A stretch of 64,000 nt of DNA, from positions 930,001 to 994,000 of the forward strand of contig JAJKFH010000553.1 of the NCBI GenBank assembly GCA_023333565.1, given 5' to 3'. Position numbers and translations under genes: made by a program. The DNA comes from Puffinus mauretanicus. Lineage: Eukaryota > Chordata > Aves > Procellariiformes > Procellariidae. The notes beneath the pieces were generated by a model, which saw nothing but the letters and a program-made list of their open reading frames with translations, made no database searches and was not told where the DNA came from. Each line of letters starts with the position of its first letter. The stretch's first letter is position 1. Positions 14,810-23,343 of the stretch are shown here, piece after piece.

Positions 14810-15149
14810 TTGATGTACCGTCCGTGTGAGTCGGGGGTGACTGGAGGGTCAGTATGGAGCCACGTGAAGGGAGGCCTGGCAGAAACCGTTCAAAAGGCGG
14901 GCAACGTCCTTCCCTCAGACCTGGGTCTCCCCGGAGCACCTCCACCCACAGTTCCGCTCTGGCTTTTGCCGCAAGTCTTAGCTATGGCAAAATGGTGCCT
15001 GTAAAAAGTGGCTCTGGGACTCCCGCTAAACACGCTCTGCGATTTCTGAGCAAGCTCTGCCCCCCTCATGCAAAAATGGAACAAAAGCCCACGCGAAGTG
15101 TAGGGGATTGATAAAACGGTCTTCCCCTTGCTCTCTTCATTTCCCACCT
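14810..15149. promoter_or_regulatory. CpG shore upstream of the NCAM1 island
   Basis: Base composition rises from AT-rich to moderately GC-rich here, with scattered CpGs (for example near 14820, 14900 and 15090), but CpG density is clearly below that of the island beginning near 15150. Several overlapping open frames on both strands result from this composition. No discrete promoter element was recognised. Confidence 0.4.
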
Positions 15150-15226
15150 GCCTTCCCGCAGTATGCCTTCGGGCAGGCGCCGGCCAAACCGGCAAGGAAT
15201 TCGCTTCCCAAATTCCCGCATGCCGG

Positions 15227-15242
15227 TTAATTCCTTAATTTC
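15227..15242. promoter_or_regulatory. Paired TTAATT homeodomain-type sites in the NCAM1 promoter
   Basis: TTAATTCCTTAATTTC holds two ATTA/TAAT cores 8 bp apart, an AT-rich islet in GC-rich DNA about 540-555 bp upstream of the start codon. The mouse Ncam promoter is known to carry two adjacent TAAT homeodomain-binding sites through which Hox and related proteins act. The paired arrangement suggests this is the avian counterpart. The homology is inferred from arrangement only, without an alignment. Confidence 0.45.
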
Positions 15243-15549
15243 ATTTTTGGCAATAAACTACCCCCGAAGGGGCCGCCACCGCCCTTCCCCGACTCTGAGC
15301 GCGCCCGGACCCCGGGCGGCTCCTCCGCGGGCTGGGCACCCGACGCGGGCCGCCGCCCAGCCGGCTCCGCGATCCGCGCCGCGTTTCGCAGGCGGCCGGG
15401 AGCGCCCCTCGGTGCCTCCAGTCCCCCTCTGCGCGGCCTGCGCTGCACTATTTGAGGCAGGCGCGGGTGGAAGAACACGGCGGTGCCAGCCGCCGCCCGC
15501 GGCCCGTGGCGCAGGGATCCGGGCCGCGGTGCTGAGGCCGCCTGTCAGT

Positions 15550-15780
15550 CAGCGCGGCGGCGCCGGGAGGCGGCCGAGGCGCAGCCGGCAGAAGGCGGTG
15601 TAGGGAGTACGCGCGGTAACGGTGCCGGAGCGCGGCCGGCAGTGGGGAGGAGCGGCGAAGGAAGACGCGGAGAAATAAAAGGAGAAAAAAAAAAAAAAAA
15701 AAAGGAGGCGAGCTGCGTTTCTTCCGAACGGCAGGAAAAGGCTATTTCACGAGAGGCTCCCTCTCCCCCAGCCGGCTGCG
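15550..15780 (+). other. Probable NCAM1 5' untranslated leader (start site not resolved)
   Basis: GC-rich sequence immediately upstream of the exon-1 ATG, without any upstream ATG. It includes the A19 run at 15685-15703 and a purine-rich GGAGGCGAG just after it. The left edge is nominal: transcription starts cannot be read from sequence, and multiple starts within the island are likely. A TATA-like AAATAAAAG (15673-15681) is present but lies about 100 bp before the ATG and is probably inside the leader rather than a functional TATA box. Confidence 0.5.
15685..15703 (+). repeat. A19 run in the predicted 5' leader
   Basis: Nineteen consecutive A residues (same strand as the gene), beginning 96 nt and ending 78 nt before the start codon and flanked by GGAG and GGAGG. 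A homopolymer this long in a CpG-island leader is unusual and is likely to vary in length between individuals and assemblies. Confidence 0.85.
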
Positions 15781-15832
15781 ATGCTGCTAGCCACTGTGCT
15801 GCCCTGGACGTTGTTTTTGCTTGGAGCCGCAG
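15781..15832 (+). CDS. NCAM1: NCAM1 exon 1, coding part (signal peptide), partial gene
   Basis: NCAM1 is an immunoglobulin-superfamily homophilic adhesion glycoprotein of neurons and muscle. Its mature form has five Ig and two FnIII domains followed by a transmembrane or GPI anchor. Only the signal-peptide exon is in this window: MLLATVLPWTLFLLGAA plus the first base (G) of the next codon, followed by a consensus donor (GCAG|GTATGC at 15833). Chicken NCAM1 begins with a very similar leader (13 of 17 residues identical, including LPWTLF and LGAA), and human NCAM1 shares WTLF.LG.A with the same phase-1 exon break. The short n-region and hydrophobic VLPWTLFLLGAA core are typical of secretion signals. 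The ATG is the first in more than 500 nt of leader and promoter and has G at -3. It sits in the only CpG island. No other exon was recognised, in keeping with the very long intron 1 of this gene. An unrelated signal-peptide gene is possible but unlikely. Confidence 0.88.
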
Positions 15833-15840
15833 GTATGCCC

Positions 15841-15865
15841 GGGGCTGGGGCGGGGTAGTGCCGGG
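15841..15865 (+). promoter_or_regulatory. G-quadruplex motif just after the exon-1 splice donor
   Basis: Four G-runs on the transcribed-sense strand: GGGG (15841-15844), GGGG (15847-15850), GGGG (15852-15855) and GGG (15863-15865), with loops of 2, 1 and 7 nt. This fits the standard G4 rule. It begins 8 nt after the exon boundary, so it could affect pre-mRNA structure, R-loop formation or Sp1 binding (it includes GGGGCGGGG). Confidence 0.6.
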
Positions 15866-16387
15866 ACCTGGTGGGGCGAACAATGGGGTCGGGCGGAACC
15901 TGCCGCCGCTGCCCTGCACTGCCGCCGGGCTCGGGGAGAAGACGGCCCGTGGTGGGGTCCCCCCCCTCCTAGCCGCGCCCGGTGTGCGTGACGGAGTGGC
16001 TGGTTTGTGCACATTGTTCGCTGTCGTGAGAGCCGGAGGGGAAAGATGGCTCGGGCTGTGCGAATTTGACAGGAGAAAGCGGAGCGGGGGGAGGGTAGGT
16101 GAGAAGGGTGTGAGCCAGCGGCTTCTTCTGCGCTCTGGTGCTGCTGTCCGCGGGTGCGGCAGGAGGAATCGCTCCCCCCGCGGGAGCCCACCTCCCCCCG
16201 GGCTGGGGTTTCGGTGTGCTGTGAATTCCAGACAATGGAGATGAGGAAAGAGGAGGCGAGCGGTGCAGAGAGGATGCTACGTGCGCTGTGTTAATGGTGT
16301 CGCCGTGCGAGGAGGCGGTGGATTTTCGTTGTCGCGTCGACTTCATTGTGAATATTGAGGATGCTACTGCGCTACGCAGCGGTGTCC

Positions 16388-16428
16388 GCCCCCCCACCCC
16401 TCCGCCCCCGCCCGTCCGCCCTCCTCCT
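16388..16428 (-). promoter_or_regulatory. C-rich tract (G4 on - strand / i-motif potential)
   Basis: A run of C-blocks separated by short loops (C-run, A, CCCC, TCCG, CCCCC, G, CCC, then CCGCCCTCCTCC), giving a G4-capable sequence on the - strand. It lies in the intronic half of the CpG island, about 600 bp after exon 1. It may be simply a GC-box cluster. Confidence 0.5.
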
Positions 16429-16520
16429 TGCAAGCGGTGCATGTGCGGGGCAGAAATTGCAGCGAGCGCGGGGAGGGAAGAGATGCGATTGCAATTAAAG
16501 GCGGGGGTTAGAGCAGCTGT

Positions 16521-16563
16521 AAAAAAAACCAACCAAACAAAAAACCCACCAAAAAAAAACCCA
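16521..16563. repeat. A/C-rich low-complexity tract
   Basis: Runs of A separated by CC and CCC with almost no G or T, inside the 3' part of the CpG island. Low complexity only; no coding meaning. Confidence 0.8.
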
Positions 16564-17029
16564 CGGAGGGGAGCAGGACGGCTGGCAGTGGTGGGGGAAA
16601 GAGACGGGGCGCTGCGGGAGGGCCGGGGGTGCGGGGCGGCTGCGCGCCGCTGCCGTTAAGGGAGCGGCAGCCGGGCACGAGCACCCCTGCTCATGGCGAG
16701 GGGGGGATGGGAGGGGTCGACGGCGGCCGCGGCTAATCGGGAGTGGGCGGCCCCGAGCGGAAGCGGCCGTTAGCCGTGGGTCGCCAACGTCCGTAACGGC
16801 CCGGTGTCCCGGCTGCCTGCCTCACCTGCCCTGGCCCCGGCCGCTCGTCCCGGGAGACGACAGGTTGGCTGGGTGCGGTTACGGCCCTACCTGTGCTGAC
16901 ACCGCCCCCTCCGCCAGCGAGACGGTGGCCCGCCCCGACGTGCCGCGTTCCTGTTGCCATCCTTCAGCGAGCCTCGTCGCCCCAAACCCCTTGCTCTGCG
17001 CTGTCCTTATCCACACTCACTAGGAAGTG

Positions 17030-17460
17030 TTGCCCAGAGCCTTCTGCGCCCACTCTTGACTATGTCCTTCCTGTCCTGTCCTACAGCTCATCAACCACTT
17101 CTCCCCTCCCCCTTCTTGGTGGCCTGAAGCACCCACACTGATTGTCCCTGCTATCTTTACCTCAAAACTGTCATTGCCTTTACTTCTTGCAGCCCCTTCT
17201 CAGCTCATCATTTCGTAACTACTTCCCAATCGCTGCTGTTGTTATCTCAGTAAAGCTCGCCCTCTGTCCAGATCCCTGCTCTCTCGGGGTAGCTCCTGTA
17301 CCCGTTTCTGTCTCCTTGCAATGTATTCCAGTGCACTACTCATTCCCATCACTGCTATTACAGACCTCATTGCACAGCTTCTTTTCACCCCTCGCTTCAG
17401 TGCTGGCCTTAACTACCATAACTCCTCACTGACTCATTCCCATGCTGATGATTCCTTATC
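17030..17460. other. Pyrimidine-rich, C-over-G skewed block at the island's downstream edge
   Basis: The + strand is strongly C+T rich. For example, 17041-17100 counts 24 C, 20 T, 9 A and 7 G. This bias opens long frames (16893-17432 in two adjoining frames) that have no recognisable domain. No repeat family was recognised. The skew is opposite in sign to the G-over-C skew often seen just downstream of CpG-island promoters. Confidence 0.6.
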
Positions 17461-18675
17461 TTCTTAAGCAATTACTTCTGCTGTAGCTCTGTCTACTAAC
17501 ATAGTAACAATTGCTATCTTGTTGTGGCTCAATTCCAGTCCCGTCATGGCGGACCATTGCCACCACTGTGCTCAAGTCTGTTGCCAAAGCAAGCCACCTG
17601 TTTAACATCAGCACGACAACCATTCTTAATGATATACAGCTTTCCATGTCACTACTATATAGCTTCTCTTTATTATAATTTAAAAAAAATTATACTACTG
17701 CTTATTAGAGGGTATATATAACAAACAAGGGGGGATTGTCTTTTCATTTCCAGCACGGTTCTTCCCTGTAGCCAGCTCTGCATCTGGCTCAGCCACGCCC
17801 TCTAATCACCATCTCTGCATACAGTCTTGATCTCAACCATTATAAGATGCCAGACTACTATCTGTGATTCTGTAGCTATCGCCTCTCTGACACATTTACA
17901 CAGGCATTCTCAGCTGTGGGAGGGGAGAATAAAGCTTTTTTTTCAGGGGAAATAGATGAGAGTAAGCAAATCATCTGTTGCCCTACGCAAATACATGTTT
18001 ATCCAATAATAATAATTATGAATGTGTAGAGTGCCTAGGGAGCTGCACAGCTGGAACTGGACTGTTAAATCAGCATAAAATAGAGACCACAAAACCAAAA
18101 TAAAATATTAAAAAGGTAGAACAAAGCAGCAGCACTGTTTATGGTAAAAGCAGCACCCAGCACATCAGCTATGCTTTCCATGCTAAAGGATCCTTTGGTC
18201 TGCTAAAGCTTGTACCTTCCTTTTTTCCCAGCTGACCTCACCACAGTCTGTCATGGGGGGAGAAAGGCTATTGCTTTGGGCTTTGGAAGCTATGGTGTTG
18301 AAGGAGACGTCAGTGAAAGAGGGGGAGCAGCTACAATGATGCTAATAAAGAAACCCTAACTACAGCTTTACAGTAGCTTAAATGTAAGAGGGGGCAAGAG
18401 ATAGATGCTTATTAGTGAAGAATCCCTGAAGAGACCATTGTCTGAGTGACAGTTATGTGGTAGGTTCGGAACAAAAGCATGCCTTTACATCTTTTAGAAT
18501 AATTCCACATTTTGTATGTATTCCTGTGGCCTGTGATAGTGATGATTTATTTAATCTACTATTAAATTAAAACATTCTCTTAAAATTTAGAAGATGATTT
18601 ATTTAGAAGCTGAGAGTGTTTTGTATGAAATTTATCCTCTTGACATATAAACTTAAAGTCCTGCCTTCACTGTTG

Positions 18676-18972
18676 GATTTTTTTGGGGTGGGTTTTCTTT
18701 GTGGGTTGGTTTTTTTGTACTTGGGTTTTGTTTGGGTTTTTTTAAGGACATTTAATATAATAGTAATTTAATGAATACTCAGTTCTTAAGTGTTAAATAT
18801 TGTGGCAGCTCTCCAGACTGAAAGTGCCTTCACTTTTATTTGGCTCAGAAACATATTTTAATGATAGACTTTTCTGCCATTGGGTATAAGTGATTGGTTT
18901 CTTGTTGATAGAGAATGGCATGGTTTTTTGGGGGGTGGGTTGGTTGGTTTGTTTGTTTAGGGCTTTTTTTGG
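18676..18972. repeat. G/T-rich low-complexity patches (18676-18746 and 18920-18972)
   Basis: Two patches made of GGG/GGGG blocks in T-runs (GGTTGGTTGGTTTG-type). The G-runs are widely spaced, so only weak, non-canonical G4 potential is seen. Between them is ordinary AT-rich sequence. Confidence 0.6.
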
Positions 18973-19682
18973 GTAGTGCCATGGGTTTGCCTTCACTGGC
19001 TGTCAGAAAAGCAGAACCAATTGATGGGGGAGGAGGAGGGGATACTGCATCTGCTGCTTTCAGTCTGCAAAGAACAGACAAATAGCTTTAGTAAGAGACA
19101 AAAACACATTTTATTTTCTCATTTAAAAGGCCATCGTGCATTTTTACTCATTATTTAACACACCTGGTGATACTCTTTATCTAGAGAATGCACAATTCTA
19201 TTTTTTTTTGTTGGTTTTCTTGTGTGATTTTTGAAGCATTGGTTTTGAAGGGCAGTATACTTTGGTATGATTTGATCTGTCAATAACAATTCTTTTGTAC
19301 TCTAACTCACAACTTGCAAATAATAAGACAGATACTATGAAATGCCAAAATGCCTATGTGAGCAGACTGGGAGAAGCTGTCTTCTTTGGAAGTGTGTATC
19401 ATAGCTTTTATGCAGGGAACTATCAGAAAAATTCAAGTAGGGGCCGTTACAGTATTTTTCAGGTGCAGTGAAAAGATGGTGTCTTTATTGTTTTCCTGAT
19501 TTTTCTATACCCTCACAAAGGTGTGAAATGTGAGATAAAATAAATAGAGCAACTAAATGGTAAATATAAAAGTTTGAAAACAATCAGGAGACAAAATTGT
19601 ATTGTTTGTCTTCCTACAATAGCTTTCTATAACAGGGAGAATGTCTGGGAGTAACTTGGCAGAGGGTGTGTCTGTAAAGAGA

Positions 19683-19701
19683 ACTACAGCTCCCAGGCAT
19701 C
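19683..19701 (+). promoter_or_regulatory. ZNF143/STAF-like site
   Basis: ACTACAGCTCCCAGGCATC resembles the long ZNF143 recognition sequence (ACTACAATTCCCAGAATGC type), with the ACTACA and CCCAG blocks kept at the right spacing. ZNF143 sites mark some promoters and chromatin-loop anchors. A single motif match about 3.9 kb into the intron is weak evidence for function. Confidence 0.35.
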
Positions 19702-21691
19702 TCCACTTTCCTGAATGGTGTCCTTTGCGCATGTTTTCATAGGACTTGATGTCTCGGTTTTTATTTCAACGCTCTCAAGTCGTGGAGGGAAAAAAAGAGC
19801 CACCAGGCAAATAGACTTTGAGACATAAAAATCACAGAAGCAAATTTGAAGGTCAGATCTATGCTGGCTCTGGCTTCTTTTGTTTAGGAAAACACATTAC
19901 CATCGTTTAGAGCCCTTGCTGATGCAAAGGGATGTAAATTAGGTGGGTTTGGCAGTAGTGCCATTATGGCCTTTCAGTTCATGGTGTTGAAATGCAGCTT
20001 CCCCACTGCAGCTGTTCATTAGGAACGTTGCCTTTTGAAGTTACCGTGAGAGCCAAATGGCAGGCTTTCAGGCCCTTCTGAGACATTGCATTTATAAGTG
20101 TCTGAGGCAGTCATTACTAAGTACTGGAATGAGATTTTTCTGTGGTTTTTGGTTTACATATAGGTGCCTAAAGAAAGTGGAATGGATAAAAATCAAGGAT
20201 AAACTTCAGATTGAAATGATTTTTTCACTTATGGTTCAAGTCCAATAGCTTCCACTATATCTGTGTAAGATGATGACAAGAAGGCAGATAACTGCTCTCC
20301 ATACAGTGAATCATACCTGCAGCTTCTAGACCTTCCAAGGATAAATGAAAGAAAAGCATGTGCCAAAACATGTTGAGGTGTACAGGGTAGATGATGATGT
20401 ATTTGAAAATGACCAAGGCTACGTGACAGCTTCCGTTACAGCATTTTTTGGACCTTGTTATGGGCTTTGGCATCTGAGGTTGCTTTATTTTTTTTATCAC
20501 AAGCAATATATGTATTACAACAGAAAAACTGTTGTTTGGACAAATATAGAACATCGATAGCCTTAGTTCTGATAACTTCAGATCTTTAGGCAGCTGCTGA
20601 TGAAAAAGCTGATTTTTGGGGAATAGCTAACAATGGAAGGTTTATCCTGCTAAGCAAGTGCAGATTGCTTTCAGATACCAGTCCTTCTCTGAAGAAGCAG
20701 CAGCTGTGGGGTATATTAATGTATACCATACTTAATAGCTGGATGAGTTATCTAAATTCTTAAGCCATCACACTTAAAAAGTGAATAATTGGTGTGGATA
20801 TCTAGTAATCATTTAGACCTGCATATCTGCAGCAGAAACAAGGGAGCCATGTTATGTTTGAAGAAAATAAGATGCTTGCGCTTGAAGATTAATATGTCTC
20901 AACTTTCTACTGTATGTTCAAAGTTAGACCTCACATTTACAAATAAGGGACAGAGATTTTCAGCTCAAGTCTATAATTGTTCACTTTTTCTACAGTGCAG
21001 GTTCTGTGTTTCTTACCTGTCCAGGTAACCAAGGTACTAAAGGTCTGTAAGGCTCTGACTGTCCGCAGAGTTCAGTAGTAAACTTGGCATCAATTGGCTT
21101 AAAGCCAGGTCACAGAGGGACCCAAAAACAGGGAATGGCAGAAACTGATCCTACAACTATTTCTGCTTGAAATTTGTAATGGCAGGGATAAAGCCCTATA
21201 TCTGTAAATCTGATGCAAGAAAATTAAGTTTAGGCTAGAGACAGTAATGTGATACATGTCGTAGTTGATCCTTTAGCTATTTGCATCCTAGATCTTATGA
21301 CAAGACAGACAGAGAGTTCTGCAGGGTGTGTTGTGAAAACTGGGACTTGTGTGATTTAGTACGAACTTGGTAGAATGATGTAGAAAATAATTTGGAAATC
21401 CATTGAAATGGTTAATTTCTTCAAGTGGAGAGACCATTTGATTTATTTTGAGTTAAAACAAATATCCATCACCTTATCGGGTTATTGTTTGCCAGGACAG
21501 AATGCTGTTTTAAGTGTTCCAGAATCGTCAGTCTCATAATGTCTTGAATAAAAATGTTTTTGTTTTCTTTATAGATAAGTTTTTAAGGCTTACAACAATT
21601 GGGTCTTTGTAAATCAGTATAGGTACTTTTCACAATTTGTTATTGATTTTAAAAGTATGCAAGACAGGTTAATTTTCTTAAAATCCATCTA

Positions 21692-22250
21692 CTTGGCACT
21701 GGTGAGGCCACATTTGGAGTGCTTTGTCTAGTTCTGGGCTCCCCAGTACAAAAAAGATATGGACTTACTGGAGTGAGTCCAGTGAAGGGCCACAAAGATG
21801 GTGAAGGGACTGGAGCATCTTTTGTATGAGGAGAAGCTGAGAAAGGCTGAGACCATTTAGCCTGGGGAAGAGACGACTTGAGGGGATCTTAATCAATGTG
21901 GATAAATACCTGATGGGAGAGAATGAAGAAGGAAACCAGGCTTTTCTCAGTGATGCCCAGTGACAGGACAAGACATAAGGGCACAAATTGGAATACAGAA
22001 AAATACTGTCCGAACGTAAGAAAATAGAACAAAACCTTTTTTTTTTTTTTTTTTTAATTTTTATTTATTTATTGTGAGGGTGGTAGTTGAATCCTGGAAT
22101 AGGCTGCCCAGAGAGACTGTGGAGCCTCCATCCATGGAGGCATTCAAAACCCATCTGGAAAGACTGCTGGGTAACCTGCTGTAGCTGCCTCCCCCTGTTG
22201 GACTAGATGATCTTGAGAGGTCCCTTCCAACCTCAATGATTCTGTGATTT
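21692..22250 (+). mobile_element. CR1 LINE 3'-end fragment, sense
   Basis: Recognised by CR1 hallmarks in order: GGTGAGGCCACA (21700), TTCTGGGCTCCCCAG (about 21733), the segment ending GTGATGCCCAGTGACAGGACAAGA (near 21951-21973), GGCTGCCCAGAGAGACTGTGGAG (near 22102), GGACTAGATGATCTTGAGAGGTCCCTTCCAACC (near 22200) and the 3' ATTCTGTGATTT tail. This is the usual 5'-truncated 3' end of reverse transcriptase/UTR sequence with no intact frame. It is interrupted at 22037-22069 by an expanded T-run. Confidence 0.93.
22037..22069 (+). repeat. T19 run plus TTTATT-type repeat inside the CR1 copy
   Basis: Nineteen T residues followed by AATTTTTATTTATTTATT, replacing the short T-rich segment that normally precedes GTGAGGGTG in CR1 3' ends. 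Most simply read as microsatellite expansion after insertion. Confidence 0.8.
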
Positions 22251-23323
22251 TAGTACAGCTACTGCTATAAAAATAGTTATAATAGATGCTTATTTAAATA
22301 TTTAATTTACTTTTAAATTTTCTCTTTATATTAGTGATATGTATCAACCTTGAAATCTTTAAGGTAAACAAGAATGTTAATTATTGGTTACTAGTTTATG
22401 TTTAATAATAACTTATCATGTTGGTTAACTTGAAGTGCCTTTTCAAAGATGTGAAAGGGAGTGTTTAAACCTGTGTAAAAAGGTTGGGAAGTGTGTGAAA
22501 TAAAGGGTCAGAATAAGAAATGAGTCAGTTATCATATTTAGACTATATTTTGAGCTCATTTTGGGCAGAGTGTGGTATATCAGCACTTGAAATGAAAGGT
22601 CCTTTCCATAGGAGAGTCCTGGTTGAGTTCTACATAGAAAGTGTAGTTGACCAAGTGATAAATGATGAAAAACAGTGATGAAAATTTTATACAATGGAAA
22701 TAGAAAATCGGTGTCTCCAAATCTGAATGGGCTTTTCTGGATGTTTCATGTATTGTATCTCTTGTTCCAAAAGCAACTATATAAAAAAAATTACTTTAAA
22801 TGTTACTGGAACTGCAATATATTCATACAGAAGTTAGTTAATTGTCATTGAAATTAGTTTGTAATATTGTAAACTTTCTTGTTTTATTTAAAAAAACCCT
22901 AAACATTTATTTTAAAAAAAAAAAAGTGCAGTTATTTACAGTAGGTTTTAAATGCAGTCTTTTTAACATGAAGAATGATACACATTGAGGATTGAAAAAT
23001 TTAAATCCTATTTTTTTCAGTGCCTTCATATCTAGGATATTCAAGGCTGCATTTAAATATGATAGAAAAGATGAACAGCCAATTTGGTGTTGTTTACATA
23101 ATATTGGCAAATTGGTCTTAATGTGTGGTATTATTGCATAATCTTATGTTTAAAATAAACAGTGGAAATAATTGAAGAAACCTCAGAATTTGGAAATGCT
23201 TGTTGGTCGTTCTTCACATCCCACTAAAAAGCAGGCTGTCTTTGCATATTAATCACGCTTTCAAAGGAAGTTTGCCTTATTTGCATTGTGCATGCACTGA
23301 GGAGTCCCATAGTGTGCCTGAGG

Positions 23324-23343
23324 AAAAAAAAAGGGGGGGGGGG
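23324..23343 (+). repeat. A9G11 purine run
   Basis: Nine A residues followed directly by eleven G residues. The long G-run is rare in AT-rich intron and can form intermolecular or slipped G4-like structures. It is also a likely sequencing-error spot. Confidence 0.85.

Larger units (their letters stand above)
15150..16990. promoter_or_regulatory. CpG island spanning NCAM1 promoter, exon 1 and start of intron 1
   Basis: A single sharply bounded block of very GC-rich, CpG-dense sequence, the only one in the window. It contains many GC-box-like stretches (for example GGGGCGGGG at 15847-15855 and CCGCCCCCGCCC near 16402) and no canonical TATA box at a sensible distance from the start codon. A TATA-less, GC-rich promoter with dispersed starts is what is known for mammalian NCAM1. 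The exon-1 start codon lies about 630 bp inside the 5' edge. The edges are judged by eye and may shift by about 100 bp. Confidence 0.85.
17461..21691. other. Intron 1 stretch without recognised gene or transposon
   Basis: AT-rich intronic sequence. It holds a CATGGCGGACC (about 17544, a YY1-like core), G/T-rich low-complexity patches at 18676-18746 and 18920-18972, and a ZNF143-like site at 19683-19701. I see no exon with plausible splice sites and no TE. Confidence 0.6.

Noticed and set aside
15673..15681. AAATAAAAG as the NCAM1 TATA box
   Set aside because: It lies only about 100 bp before the ATG, beside the poly(A) tract. Known NCAM1 promoters are TATA-less, and the low-complexity context explains the match.
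15483..16244. 253-codon open frame on the + strand through the CpG island
   Set aside because: It is in a different frame from the NCAM1 exon, is Arg/Gly/Pro/Ala-rich, spans the splice donor and arises from stop-poor GC-rich sequence.
15545..16532. Several overlapping - strand open frames (134-187 codons) in the CpG island
   Set aside because: Low-complexity composition, no domain, mutually overlapping. These are compositional shadows of the island.
16893..17432. Two adjoining + strand frames downstream of the island, which could look like an extra exon
   Set aside because: Explained by the pyrimidine-rich bias, which removes stops. Composition is Ser/Leu/Pro-rich and there is no match to NCAM1.
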